A program made the position numbers and the translations under genes. Source: Chinchilla lanigera (lineage: Eukaryota; Chordata; Mammalia; Rodentia; Chinchillidae). From it: DNA of 64,000 nucleotides. Of the stretch, positions 1-12,185 are shown in pieces (the first letter of the stretch is position 1; every line of letters starts with the position of its first letter). Under the pieces are notes generated by a model that did no database searches, had not been told where the DNA came from, and saw only the letters and a program-made list of their open reading frames with translations. The stretch covers positions 24,825,569 through 24,889,568 of the forward strand of contig NW_004955426.1 of assembly GCF_000276665.1 (NCBI RefSeq), given 5' to 3'.

Positions 1-1076
1 AGTTAGAGCCTCTAAAGTTTTGCCCCAGAACAGTTTGGTTGCTGAAAAAAATAGCATTAAAAAGAATTCAAGTACTGTGCATAGGGATAATAGGAAAGAT
101 GTCTTGAGGGCATCTCAGAAATCTAGAAGACGCAGCCCACTGTGAGCTCTAGAGTGAAATGCTGTAAAGTTCTCATTAGAGAGGAGAGCTCCTGGGCCCC
201 TTGCTTAAAATGGACCTTGTAGGGCAGTGATGATAAACATTTTAGAGCTTTCAATGATACAAACAGCCCACTGCAGTACGCATGCCATAGGTTTGCCACC
301 ACTGTCCTAGGGAATTCATTCTTGTGGATTCAGCTCACAGTGCTTAACCGTCCAAGCATTGAAAGACTTCTGTAGTCATGATCCAAGGGAACCCAGCGAC
401 TGCTTGAGCTGGCAGCAGATCTTTATATCATCATCATGGTGGTGGTTGTTCAACCAAGCAAAATACAAGACTTATGAGGTCAGGAAGGTTTCCACTCAGA
501 TTTCAAAAGAAGGCATGTGCCCCTTAGAGAGCATCATGTAAAGCTGTGAGAGTAAAGCTGAAAGTGCTATGAAGACCCCAGGAACATGGAATATCTGCTG
601 AAGGATGCCACAGGCACTGAGAAAAGCTACCCCAAGAGAGAAGCTATGAGAGCTGCAACTGGCAATTTCATAGAGTTGGGGCTACCGAAGCTTTTTTTTT
701 TTTTTTTTTTGAGACAAGGTCTTGCTATGCAGTTCAGGCTAGTCTCAAACTCACAACAATCCTCCTGCCTCAGCCTCCTGAGTGCTGGGATTACAGGTGT
801 GCACCACCACACCCAGCTACCCAAGCTTTTGAACTTGACATCTCACTACCACTTGCCCCGAGTGCTGGACACAGATCTATAGAGCTTAACGTTTGCCTGC
901 TGTGTTTTAGTCTTCCTTTGACCTCATTCCATTCTATCCTTTATCCTCCTATTTCTCCATTTTGGAATGGGAATATTTACTCTGCCATTATATATGTTTT
1001 GTGATGCTTAGAGATGGACTAAATGCATTTTACATAAAGAGATGCACATGAGTCCCTTTGGAAGCCAGGAGCAGAG
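1..1076 (+). mobile_element. MaLR internal region, 3' part
   Basis: This looks like the interior of an ERVL-MaLR element, cut off by the window edge. Two stretches match the second MaLR interior in this window: the segment around 91-120 resembles 44473-44500, and the end around 1010-1050 resembles 40640-40665 just upstream of another MaLR 3' LTR. MaLR interiors are non-autonomous and carry no working genes; short open frames here look random. A minus-strand B1 interrupts it at 691-815. The LTR follows at 1077. Assignment rests on remembered family sequence and on the internal comparisons, so the far left end is the least certain. Confidence 0.55.
691..815 (-). mobile_element. B1 (7SL-derived) SINE
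   Basis: Read on the minus strand it shows the usual B1 order: a 'ggtgtgcaccac' head, 'cctgtaatcccagcactcagg', the 'aggctgaggcaggagg' block and an A-rich tail that appears here as the T run 691-710. A 14-15 bp target-site duplication (gctacc[g/c]aagctttt) lies at 681-694 and 816-830, so this is a complete retroposition event into the MaLR interior and younger than it. Confidence 0.9.
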
Positions 1077-1425
1077 TGTGTAGATCAAGAATGTCTCTCC
1101 AAGTCTTTGGGGCTTACAAGTGAGGCTTCAGAAGGTGATTGGATCATGAGGGTGCTGTAGCTGAATGAGATGTTGGGAGCTAGAACCTTGTCAGAAGAGG
1201 CAGGTCACTGGCAGTGAGACTTTGAAGTGTCTAACTGCCTCCCCAGCTTTGCTTTGCTCTCTCTCTACTTCTTGGCCACAAAGATATAAGCAGCTACCGT
1301 GCTGTTCCTGTCTTAGAGTTGACCAGTGATGCAAAGATGGAGACTTCTGAAACTGAAACAAAATAAACCTCTCCGACTTTAGTGTTTGGTATGTTGTCCC
1401 AGTAATCAGGAAAGAGATTAAGACA
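1077..1425 (+). mobile_element. ERVL-MaLR 3' LTR
   Basis: A 349-bp LTR. It starts with TGTG, has a 'cccaag..tttggggctt' block near the start, then the 'ttctgaaactg..acaaaataaacct' block near the 3' end (a polyadenylation signal AATAAA at about 1362), and ends in 'taagaca'. The same ending is seen in the LTRs at 36205-36587 and 40698-41088. The upstream sequence is MaLR interior, so this is a 3' LTR. Its exact subfamily cannot be named without a repeat library. Confidence 0.7.
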
Positions 1426-3930
1426 TCTTCTGAGAAAATTCCATCTTAAATAGCATCGTATATTCAGCAGATACATATATTTATTTATTTACCTCCTCAA
1501 CAAAACATATTCTAAATACTAGAATATGAGGCTACACACTGAAGATACCAGATACGTTTCATCTCATTCAGCTGGTTTTCTAGTAGCAGGGAAGAACACA
1601 TGCACAAAGATTTTATGGAAGAGATACTCTGTACAAGCACATCCTGTGAGACCATAAAAAAGGAAGAGTTTTTGCTTCTAGGACATTTTGAAACACACTT
1701 CTAGGACCTTTGAAATACATTTATGGGGCTTTATATATAATGTATATTATTATTGTTTATGAACTAAATTAGTTTTGAAAATAAAAATCAAATACTCTAG
1801 GGAAATCAGCTTTTGCTTTAGTTTTCAGAGTTATTACAAAATTGCCAAGCACATACCAGTTACTTCTTTTTAAAGAGTTATTTTTATCTATTAATCCTGT
1901 AAAAGACATTTGGGCCTTGATTTTGTTTGCTATTTTGTTGTCATTAAGGCACAACGGCCAATCAGATTGAAGCTACTGCCCAATAAGCAAGCTTACTGTG
2001 GCAGTATAATACTGACATGAAATGCCTTGGGTTCCAATGACATTACTTATCACCTCATTTTCCCTAGTCATGAAAAACTGCCAGGTGACTGAGGCCGAAT
2101 CTCAGCACCCTGACCCACTTTGTTTTAGTCACCGCAGGATGTTGGAGGAGCAATCTCCTAGCAGATAGAAGTGGAACAACTAGACCAAAGGCAAATCAAA
2201 GAACTACTTTTGGATTGTCTAGAAGACCAACGAACATCAGTAGAACTATGAACTGAGACCCAGTAACCAATAAACCAGGATTCAGGGATAAAGAATGCAG
2301 CTGGCTTTATTTAAACAAGGACTCTGGCCACACCACAAGGGTAAGGGAAAGGTAACTTCAGTGAGCTTTGCAAACACAAATTACAGCTTAAAGTTGCAGC
2401 GCCAGCTTCATGTTTGCTCAGAAAATAAAAAAAAAAAATATTTCTGGTTTGCCATCAGTCATTTCCTTCTCAAACACAGACTCAAACAGTTATTGAATAT
2501 CTAAGCCTCTGTTTTCTAATTTATGTTGAGCCATTAAAAAATTCAAAAGAAGTGTAAGATGTGAACTCCAAATTCAAAATAACTATAATGAGTTGACAAG
2601 TCATATACTCCCACAGGACTCTAAACTTGTTCTTTGAAAACTCCAAGAATAAGTAAACGTTAGATATGTCTTTTTTAAAATATCTATTATCCATAGATGT
2701 TCCAAACTCTCTGAGACCAATGACTCTGAGACCAATGTGGTCTCATCTACCACTTTATTTCCAATGTTAAGTGCATAGTATTAGTTAAATGAATAAATAG
2801 ATACACTCTTGAAATGTTACAAATATTTTAAAAATTGATTACTGTCTGAATTATGCTTAGTGTGAATAAGAATGCAGGACAGAGGGAGGGTGAACAGCTT
2901 AGAGAGTAAATGTTAATTATTATCTTTTCTCTCATGTACAAAGATCAAGACAAACCAAACACACCAAAAGATTCATGTAGAAATTTAAAACATCCACTTG
3001 AATTTTTAATTGAAGTGCAGTTCTAGAGCACTGCCAGTCAGGCACTGCTGGTTTCCAGTTGTCTTCTCCACACTGGTAGGCTTTCCCCTACCAATTTTCT
3101 GAAAGTGAAAATACAGTACCTGGCCTTTATTTCCCCACAAAGTAGACTAGATCGTAAAGTGTAATAAATTGTGTATGAATCAGTAGTGAACTTAGAGATG
3201 GCCTGAATACAATCCAAGAGTAACCTACATGGTTAGAAGATGTGCCCTCTCATAGCCACTTTGAAGAACTTTGGGGTCAACAATACCTTCACTGGTGATT
3301 TCCAGAAATCCAACAAGAAAGGGTTCACCAGTATACTATCACCAAGCTTAGGCTTCAGGTTATCTAACACATTCATGTGTCTTAAATTCATGATAAGCTA
3401 AATTATTTGCACTGATAATGAAACCTGGCCATATGCATGAAAGATTGATTTTCTTTTTTTAGTTTTGTACACACATTTTCATTGATGTACATGATCAGTG
3501 CCATGTTGGTACTAGTTTTTAAAAACAATTTTAAAAAGAGCTTCTGCTTTATTGCAGTCTCACTTCCAAGTGCCCCTAGGAGGAAGTAAATCTTCCCAAT
3601 ACACACATCTTTGGGTAGTCTGTTTAGCTATTTATTCCTCCTCTCTCCCTCATTGGCTTTTATTTCCCGATGACAAAACGAAAGACAACAAGGGAATCTA
3701 TTTGGTGTCCAAATATGTACCCAGAAATGCAGTAAAGTTATTCTTTATGCAACAAACCTTTGATCAATGGGGAATAATAATGGGTAACATTTCCCCTAAC
3801 ATGCATTTCATGCTATTCCTCAGAAAATTGAACAGCCTATCTTCCCTATAATGATTCCAACTCTTTGGTCTTTTCTCTCTGTTAGCATCACTTTCCCTTT
3901 CCCTCATTCCTGATTCCTGCAAAACAGAAA
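1426..3930. other. Anonymous AT-rich sequence
   Basis: No gene or repeat recognised. Short open frames (up to 99 codons, for example 3552-3851) lack recognisable protein similarity and fit chance. A 15-bp word (tctgagaccaatg) is repeated in tandem near 2709-2738. Very old repeats could be hidden here. Confidence 0.4.
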
Positions 3931-4038
3931 CCCCAGATCCCAAATACTAAGGAGACTGAAGCAGGAGGATCACTTGAGACTAGGAGCTCAGTGTCAGCCT
4001 GGGCAACATAACAAGACCTAATCTCAAAAACAAATAAA
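3931..4038 (+). mobile_element. B1/Alu-like SINE, 5'-truncated
   Basis: The stretch contains 'ctgaagcaggaggatca', 'cagcctgggcaacata' and 'aagacctaatctcaaaaa', which are the middle and 3' end of a 7SL-derived SINE. The first part of the element is missing or diverged. Short A-rich direct repeats (aaaacag[g]aa) at 3921-3930 and 4039-4048 are candidate target-site duplications. Confidence 0.75.
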
Positions 4039-4449
4039 ACAGGAATAGCCCCTCATTCCCTAATAAAGTATTACTCCTCAGAGTTGAGGCCATGCTCTTC
4101 AGGAGAACTCTGAGTAAGACAGGTTCTGTGTTCCTAGAAAGAAAACTTGCTCCAAAATATAATTAATATCTCCTTTGTTAGATTGAAGTAATTTTTTTTT
4201 ATTTTTTCAAGATAATATGGAAAGGTAAACTTTATAGGTAATGCAGTTCACATATCTTAAATATATAGCACAGTGTGTGTGTTTGCATTTGCATATCATT
4301 CTTACCAGCAGACATTAAAGATAAATTCCCTCCCCACAAAATGATTTAAACTCATACTTCCTACTGGTGTTTCCTTACATGTGGATCTACTCTTCTCTTT
4401 CCATAAGTAAAATACCACTGCTACTGGTGCTTAGCCTTTCAGCGTATCT

Positions 4450-5070
4450 CCCGTGGTACCCTTCCAACAGGCTTCCTTGAGTGTTTTAACTTCCTTAAAT
4501 AAGATCTTCACTACCACTGGAGAAAGCTGTCTAAATGGCAGATCTGAACGTGCCTCTCACCTGCTTAAACTTCCTCAGTGGCTCCTCATTGCCTAATATT
4601 AACGCTGAAGTCCCTTGTGCTGATACACCGGCCCTCTGCATTCTAACCCCTACTTACCTTCCCGATCTCATTCTTTGCTGCCCTTTGGTAGTTCCTGTAT
4701 CACAATTTGCCATCTTTTATCTCCTACACTGGCCCTTCAGTCCACCAAGATAGAATGACCTCTTCTTCATTTGAAACTGCCCTTCACCCCTGCCAACTTT
4801 CCTGGATAAATTTTACTAACTCTTTAGACTTCAGGTGGAAGATTTCCCACTCTAGGGAGCTTTTTCTATCTTCCACTTGCACATTTGTGCCCATCATACC
4901 CTGTCCATATCTCCCTCGTACTAAACACTTCATATTTTAAATGCTAGTTCAGCTGTCCATTTGGTCATGAAGGCAAGTGGTTTAATATACTTTCCTACAC
5001 CTCTAGTGAATACCTTGTTACCCGAGTAATACTATGCCATTAATAAGCTGTTGAATGAATAGATTAAAGA
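4450..5070 (+). mobile_element. L2 LINE 3' region, old and diverged
   Basis: Recognisable L2 3'-end wording: 'ctgcttaaacttcctcagtg' then 'gctcctcattgcc', 'aagtccc', 'tacttaccttcccgatctca', 'catttgtgcc', and the 3' end 'tgttgaatgaat' at about 5050. Many differences from the family sequence fit a mammalian-wide element. The open frames at 4535-4753 and 4707-4940 fall inside it and are not genes. Confidence 0.6.
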
Positions 5071-6385
5071 GAAAACAATATTTAAGACACTTTACTCAAC
5101 AACTGTATATCTAAAAATTTAAATAGAACAGCTTTGGACAAAATCAAATTCTACATATTTGAATATCTACTTCAGGGTAAATAGATCACCTCTGTTATCA
5201 TATGTTTGACTTCCTCCCAGTATGGCACTCAAACATCTACTATTGGTGATTAAACTGCTCTGACGCAGGCACCGCCATGGGCTGCAGCCTGGCACTCTAA
5301 GGTGTCCTGGTTACCACGGCCCCAGGGGCACCATTGAGCCATTCTCACCAATGGTTCCTGGTACTACATGGTTCAAGCTACGAGGTTCTACTTTTTCTAG
5401 ATATTCAACCTTAGCTCTTGCCTAGTTTTTATATCTCTACTTAACATTCCAGTTCTCCAAACTGTAGCTTTTAGGCTTTTATTTCCTCTCTAACAGAGAC
5501 TAAGTCTCTGCACCCTGCCAACTGCTTTCCAATTGGATCTGGGCTCATTGCTTGGCCTCAGAATCTCCACCAGTCCCTTGCCAAGGACCTAAGGCTGGCT
5601 TGGACTATATGACTCTTCACCTGCTATTCCTGCCTCTTTGCCTGGCATCCAGTTTGGACCTCCTTTCAGACTCCTTTCATGTAGCTCTGCCTGGATTTAC
5701 GCCCCTGACCTGCTCCTGGCCAGTTTCATCCATATCAGAGCCTCTGAAAGACTACCTCCAAAACTATTAAGTTTTATTGATGTATAAATCCATGTTTTGT
5801 TATAGTGAGTTTTTATCAAGTGAGTTATAGTTGTGATAGGAAGCAGACTCAAGCATAGAAATGAATTAGGAAATGATAACTTCACTCTGAGTGGACCCAA
5901 ACAATTCAGAACTTTTTATATGACAGTTTAGAGTTCAGGGGGAAAAAAAATCCCTTTCTTAGAGACCTAATGTGTATGAACAAGTCCTCTAATGTTAGGG
6001 ACCTAACAGCTTGGTTGAAGACCAACAGACAAGCTCTTATGAGTTCCTCAGCTAGTACATATAATGGTACCTTGCTTCTCAAATGTTTTTGTTTGCAAAC
6101 AGTTTGGCTCAGAAACAGAAGCATTTGGCAAAATTTTGTTCTTGTTTTTGAATTCTGCATCAGGTGACAGTTACAACTAGAGTCATCTTTCCTGCATGGA
6201 CACAAACATGGCAATATTTTCTGGAATCATAGAACAAATTAAATTCTTGAACCAAAGTACCACTGTATTTACATGGCAGCTAATTCTTAGATTATCAGCT
6301 TCCTCCTAACTACAGGCCGATTTCATTAGCAAATTGATTTAGTTCATTCAAACATACCCAAATGAAAACCAATTTTGCTTCCTTC
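5071..6385. other. Unassigned sequence with a small GC-richer patch
   Basis: No gene supported. The patch 5262-5350 is richer in G and C than its surroundings and has an ATG in a good initiation context near 5276, but the frame closes after about eight codons. The stretch 5410-5760 is pyrimidine-rich and holds a 72-codon open frame without recognisable similarity. It may be an old repeat that I cannot name. Confidence 0.35.
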
Positions 6386-6399
6386 AAAATCTCTAGAAT

Positions 6400-7095
6400 T
6401 TTCTAAAATGGAGTATTATTCAGCTATAAAAAAGATAAACTCAAGGCTTTTATGGATAAATGGTTACAACTAGAGACCATACTCATAAGTGAAATAAATC
6501 AGTATTGTTTTGTTTCTCTAGTGTAAGAACCCAAAAGAGTAAATAAAACCCAAATTGTACAATAGATATCATGAAAGAGAAAGAAATTGCACAAAGGAAG
6601 GAGCAACTGGGATGAGGGAAAGGAGAAAAAGAAAGAAAGATATGTACATAGAAGGATAGCTGGGATAACTGTAGACTGCTGAAGTCTAATGGTTTATTGA
6701 AAGGAATAGTGAATGCCTAATTTTTTTTCTTTTCGACCGATTTTGCGTGCCTATATTTGGTCATCTTAACAACTAATTTGAAGACAACAATATGCAACAT
6801 AGCAACCATTGGTGAATTCCTACCATCTTGTCTAGTGAAACTCTGTATCATTTCTAATGTGTTTTTGTTTTTATTTTTTATTCTCTTTAAAGGTGTGATC
6901 AATCTTCCATTCTTACATCTGGTAATCTGAGCAAATTTGTTGAAGATAACAATATGTAATATAACAGCCACTATTAATTCTTAGTGTTTTATTCTGAAAC
7001 CCTGTATCATCCTTATTGTTTTTGCTTTGTTTTGTTTTTGTCTATGTTGTTGGTATTTTGCTATTCTTCTTTATTATTATTCTCTTTAAAATAAA
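6400..7095 (+). mobile_element. L1, strongly 5'-truncated, double-module 3' UTR
   Basis: Begins in the last codons of ORF2 (the 'atggagtattattcagctat' stretch), runs through the ORF2 end, a purine-rich tract (6580-6650) and the 3' UTR, and ends in an A-rich tail. A perfect 14-bp target-site duplication (aaaatctctagaat) lies at 6386-6399 and 7096-7109. The 3' UTR holds two related copies of a module, at about 6735-6870 and 6895-7020, each with 'aacaatatg(c/t)aa(c/t)ata' and an 'ctgtatcat' end. The perfect duplication suggests a fairly young insertion. Confidence 0.92.
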
Positions 7096-7109
7096 AAAAT
7101 CTCTAGAAT

Positions 7110-7974
7110 ATTATTGATAGGAATAAAGAAGTTGAAACTTGGTCCAAAAAACTAAGACATGGGCAATATTTACACAATAATATAGGTTAGTAATGTTTCC
7201 TTTGTGCTCTGGGTCAATGTGAGGGCACTGACTTACCAATTTAGTAAGACCTCCCTACCATGCACAGGATAGTATGTGAACATACTTCATCACATATGGC
7301 TGCTTCTGCCTGTATAAAGATCATGGAATTTAGTTACCTGCTTCAAAATATCCATCCTTGCTTCTCCTCCTAAGGATCATACCGATAGCCAAGCTATTTT
7401 TGCTTTATCAGTAGTTTCTGAATCACAACAGGAAAATGGCCAACCAAGCCATCTTTGGCTATTTTTTTACAGAAATAATTTCCCTTCATTTCCTTGTTAT
7501 TACTTAGTTATTATAAAGTTTACCAAGACATTAACTTGTTTGATCTGCAGCTTCTCATGAAAGAGAATTGTGTTTAGCTGAGTAACATGCCGCATACTGT
7601 AGTCTCTGTGATGATGATGAGATATTGATTTCTTTTAATGGTATCTGGTTTGGGGGTATACATTGCTATTGAATTATCGTGTTTCTTAGAATGGAACACT
7701 TAAATGGATCTAAGATACCCTTTTATGGATTGAAATGCTTCCAAGAATCATATTATCTACAACAAAATAAATCAGTATGTGAATAAACTATAGAATATAT
7801 ATTCCTTTCTCTCCACTAAGTTGGACTTTCCATTTGGTATTTCAGCTTTTCTGTGATGAGATAGGATTATACCCACACTGCATGTAGCTTGGAAATGTTG
7901 CCAATTAAAATTTCAAAGTAAAAAGTATTATTTGTTTCCAGTAAAACTGAGCAGAAAAGAGAAAAAAATAATGT
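7110..7974. other. Unassigned sequence between two L1 insertions
   Basis: Nothing recognised. The stretch 7904-7925 (aattaaaatttcaaagtaaa) resembles 9276-9296 after the next L1 and is a possible imperfect target-site duplication for it. If so, 7926-7974 would be extra sequence captured at the 5' junction. Confidence 0.35.
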
Positions 7975-8226
7975 ATTTAATATCAGTGGTTGATTTCTCA
8001 ATGATAGCCATTCTTTCTGGGCTGAGATGAAATCTTAGTGTTGTTCTAATTTGCATTTCTTGAATGACCAATGATGTTGAATATTCTTTCATATATTTAT
8101 TCTCCATTAGTATTTCTTCATCTAAGAACCGTGTATTCATCTCAGATGCCTATTTTTGGATTGCATCTTTGAATTTTGGGGGCATGATTATTTTTAATTC
8201 TTTATATGTTCTAGATAGAAGTCCTT
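7975..8226 (-). mobile_element. L1 5' segment, inverted (twin-primed)
   Basis: The minus strand here reads L1 ORF2 coding sequence (same region as 52450-52690 on the plus strand), including 'cagagatgaa'-type and 'aagaaatgcaaatta'-type blocks. It joins directly to a plus-strand L1 segment at 8227. The two parts overlap in element coordinates by about 20 bp (atggc[a/t]atcatt[a/g]agaaatc), as expected when one insertion was made by twin priming. Confidence 0.88.
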
Positions 8227-9290
8227 TGGCTTCTATGGCAATCATTAAGAAATCAACCAGTAACAAATGCTGGAGAGGCTGTCGAGAACAAAGAACACTT
8301 CTCCACTGCTGGTGGGAGTATAGATTGGTGAAACCACTGCGGAAATTAGTGTGGAGATTTCTCACAAAAATAGGATTACAAGTCCCACCTAACCTAGGTA
8401 TCCTCCTTCTGGGTATTTTCCCAGGAGAAATAAAAACATTACACCACAGCAATGTATGTGTAGCCATGTTTATAGGAGCATAATTTGTCATAGCTAAATC
8501 ATGGAAACAACCCAAATGCCCATCAACTGAGGAATGGATAAAAAAGATGTACTATTTTTATACAATGGAGTATTACTCAGCTATAGAAAAAAGATAAACT
8601 CAAGGCTTTTAAAGGTAAATGGAAGCAACTAGAGACCACACTCATAAGTGAAATAACTCAAACTCACATATGTAAACATAGTATTGTCTCCCTAGTGTAA
8701 GAACCTGAAAGAGTAAATAAAACCCAAAATGTACAATAGATATTATGCAAGGAATAAAAATTGCTTAAAGAAAGGAACAACTGGGATGAGGGAAAGGAGA
8801 AAAAGAAAGAAAGAAAGAAGGGAAAAATATATAGAGAGAGAAGGATTGCTGGGATAACTGTATCGCTGATGTCTAATGGTTTGTTGAAAGGAACAGTTAA
8901 TGCTTAACTTTTTTGGCCAATTTTGCATGCTTGCATCTGGTAATCTGAACAACTAATTTGAAGTAACAATATGCAACATAGCAACAATTGGTAATTTCCT
9001 ACAATCTTGTCTAGTGAAACTGTATCATTTCTAATGTTTGTTTTATTATTATTATTATTCACTCTCTTCAATAGTTTGATCAATCTTTCATTCTCATATC
9101 TGGTAATGTGAGCAACTTCGTTAAAAATAACTCTATGTAATAGAACAACCACTGTTAATTTTTATCATTTTGTTTTGAAACTCTGTATCATTTTTGTTGT
9201 TTGTTGTTTGTTTTGTTTTTGTCTATGTTGTTATTTTGCTATTGATCTTTTTTATTCTCTTTAATATAAAATAAAAATTAAAATCTCAAG
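8227..9290 (+). mobile_element. L1 3' segment of the twin-primed insertion
   Basis: Begins with 'atggcaatcattaagaaatc', continues through the C-terminal ORF2 region ('ggagaggctgt', 'ccactgctggtgggag', 'atggagtattactcagctat'), a purine-rich tract at 8760-8835 and a double-module 3' UTR (modules at about 8900-9050 and 9070-9200). It ends A-rich at about 9290. The open frame 8064-8483 crosses the inversion junction and is an artefact of it, not a gene. Confidence 0.9.
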
Positions 9291-11217
9291 CAAAAAATCA
9301 ATGGTTTAATAATGGCTTTTTCATGAACGCAGAAAAATCTCATTGGAAATGCATCCTTTTCCTGAGCTATCAGTAATAGCTGAGCAAATTCTATTTAGAC
9401 TGGTTTTGAGCATTAATTCTTGATTCATCCAAAAAGAATTTGAAAACAACTTTATCTCAGTCTATGGAGACAGTTTTTACTAATTTGCTCCTGCTTTAAA
9501 TATGTGAATGGACTGTTATGCATAATGTGACTGGTCATATACTGTGTTCCCCGTGTTTTCCCAAAAACATCACAGCTATCCATCCTCAAGATCATGATCA
9601 CCAGCACTACTCCTGTGTACCCAACCATAGGGTGGGCATAGCACCATTGAATACCACCCACCCTAAAGAACAAGTTTGTAAATGCATTAGTTCCAAAAAT
9701 AGTAATACCTGGCATCAGATCAAAGCTGGTGCTACCAAGCAGGTGTCCAATCTAAATATATGGAGTTAAATCAAAGAGGCACAGCTGACACTGGTTGCTG
9801 CTTCCCAACTTTGGAACCACTGCTGTTACTATAAAGAATAGCAAAATATAGAGTGATGATTTGCAAATATATTTACATTTTTGGACAGCAAAGGAAAATG
9901 ACATTAATGCTCACAAAAAAAGTCAAAAAAGGAGAAAAATGAGACTGTAACAAAAATGAAATAGACTTAGAGTTAAACTCCTATTAGGTACTATAAAGCG
10001 CTAGACATACTAGATTAAACCAAGCTTGAAACCAAGCTCTTATATTATGGTAATATACGGTGAGAAATTGGACTCAAGAAGTTCAAGAAACGTGCCCCAT
10101 TTCAGTAAGGAATCGAGAGGCAGAAATGGATACCAAGTACCACTGATGAAAAGACTGCTGTACAGACATCAGTGATCCTCAGTAATATCACCAAAGAATC
10201 TTTGGAAAGTGCCTCTGCCTAGGCACCACTCCAAATCAACTGAGGGTGAATCTCTGAGAGCCAAAATCAGTACTTTTAGAGATCTCCCCATGTAATTATG
10301 TGTAGCCAAAGTTCAAAACAGTGCGTTATCACAGAAGGTTGCCTAAATGTCGTGCATCAAGGGACAGTGAAAAAGCCACTGGTTCAGGACACAAAGTAAC
10401 CAATATTTCTAAGGATTCTATTGGCAGAGTTCCAATAGCAACTAAAACAAACAAATATGTTTTTTACTAGAAGCATATCAGTAGAGGAGTGCTTTCAATG
10501 TGTTTATACCTAATTTACAGCCCAAAAGGAGGGGGAACTGAACAATGATAAATGGATATAACTTCCCTCATAAAAAAATTAAGGTTGCATAGATATTTCA
10601 CATGAGAAATATCTAAGCTAATTGAGTTGTGAGAATTCACTTCAAAGGCCACCATAAAAAAACAAAGAAAGGAAAAAAATACAATTTAAAACTTGTACTT
10701 TCACCCGTTTTTTTCCTGTTTTTATTATGATTATTGGTACATTTTAAATACACATAATGATAACTTTCACCATAGGGACTTTGTACCTGTACATGACTTA
10801 CCTCATTTCCTCTTTTCTTTCTATTCCCTAAGCCTCCCTTCAACCTCTCTCCCCATCCTTATTTACCAAAGCTTTATTTCCAGTTTTTCCTTCTTTTCTC
10901 ATTATTCTACCTCACAAAGAAGGAAATTCTGACATGTGCCCCAAAATTTATGACTCTTAAGGACATTATAATGAGTAATATAATCCAGTCAGGAGAAGAC
11001 AAGCACTGTGTGTTCCATTTATGAGGTGAGGTATGTTGAGTAGTTAGAATCGTGGAGCTGGGAATGGTGGCTCCTAGGGAGGAAGCAGGATAGGATGGGA
11101 GTTAATGAGTAGTGAGTAGGGAATTTCAGTGTGGAAGGGTGAAAAGGGCCTAGAGACAGCTGGTGGTGATGGTTCACAACACCATGAATGTACTTAAGAC
11201 AACTGACCTGTATATTT
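9291..11217. other. Unassigned sequence
   Basis: No gene supported. A minus-strand frame at 9452-9715 (87 codons) has hydrophobic stretches and reads open for some way upstream apart from one stop, so an old processed pseudogene is possible, but I do not recognise it. The pyrimidine-rich stretch 10690-10930 resembles an old rodent L1 3' UTR on the minus strand (low confidence). The rest is anonymous and AT-rich. Confidence 0.35.
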
Positions 11218-11233
11218 TAAAATGGTTCCTATA

Positions 11234-11312
11234 GGGGCTGGGATTTAGCTCAGCAGCACAGAGCCTGCCTGGCAAGTGCAAGGTCGTGAGTTCGATCCCC
11301 AGTACCGGAAAA

Positions 11313-11344
<32 letters not shown>
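11234..11344 (+). mobile_element. ID SINE (tRNA-derived)
   Basis: Starts 'ggggctgggatttagctcag' with the RNA polymerase III A-box region, followed by 'cctgcctggcaagtgcaagg' and the B-box 'gtgagttcgatcccc', then an (AAAT)n tail at 11311-11344. A perfect 14-bp target-site duplication (taaaatggttccta) lies at 11218-11231 and 11345-11358. The perfect duplication and long tail suggest a recent insertion. Confidence 0.96.
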
Positions 11345-11347
<3 letters not shown>

Positions 11348-11802
11348 AATGGTTCCTACAGTAACTTTAAGTGTATTTCACCACAATAAAAAAAAGAAAA
11401 AAATAGATACCCCCTTACCCATCAGGATAAAATATGCCAAGTGTGCTAATTCCCACTGTCTGTAGCAGCAAAATCTTCAGATAACTTAGATGCCCAACAA
11501 TAGTGACTTAGTGAAATAAAGCACTAGAAGACTACACAACACTGTACTCTGCAGATATTTTGAAAAGGAAGATTGAGCACTGAGATATCTTACTATGTAA
11601 TTAAGGCAATAGAGTGCCACAATGTTATTGAATATCCCACATGAAAACTGTATGTGTTGTAGTGTATATGTGATAATTATTAATATTTTTATATAACCAT
11701 AGTGTACTTTTCTGGAGTCATAAATAAATTGTTAATAGTGAAAAGAAAAAAAAAACTTGCATTTTCACTTTGCAAAAAATCCTGTATCTTCTATTGTATT
11801 TG

Positions 11803-12185
11803 TCTTGGTTACTTTTCTCTCATCGCTGAAACAAATTACCGGCACCCAAAGTTAAGGAAGGAAAGTTTTATTTAGCTCACAGTTTGTGAAGGTTTCAGTC
11901 CATAATCTGCTGGCTCCTTGGCAGCATGGCATGGCACAGGGGCAGCAGTTCATGGTGGCAGAAGATAGCAAACGCAATAAGAGCACAAAGGGGTGAGCAC
12001 AAGCCTCTTTTCCTCCCATATGTTGTGAGCAGCTCTCCACCTTCCAAGGCAGGTATAGACCTCACACAATTTCCATGCACAGGATGGGAATGTTCACAAC
12101 TCAGAGACCCTGGTTCCCTGCTGAGTTGCTTAATTAAACGTTTAAACTTCTCAAGTTGACACAATTTATCAATCATTATAGTACA
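11803..12185 (-). mobile_element. Rodent MaLR-like solo LTR
   Basis: The plus strand reads 'cttggttacttttctctcat' then 'aaggaaggaaagttttattt' and 'gctcacagtttgtgaagg'. The minus strand therefore contains the AATAAA-like 3' end of a MaLR-type LTR. The same layout recurs at 42753-43128 and 43131-43491. Open frames on both strands here are by-products. A non-LTR rodent repeat with the same layout is the alternative, since I cannot search a library. Confidence 0.55.

Noticed and set aside
5262..5350. GC-richer patch as a first exon or CpG island
   Set aside because: Too short, few CpG sites, and the ATG frame closes after a few codons.
8064..8483. 139-codon open frame, plus strand
   Set aside because: It crosses the junction between inverted and direct L1 parts; its first half is antisense L1 and its second half is sense L1, so it is an artefact.
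11308..11348. Possible CRISPR-like short repeats
   Set aside because: Uniform AAAT units of a SINE tail; no spacers. Nothing in the window resembles a CRISPR array.
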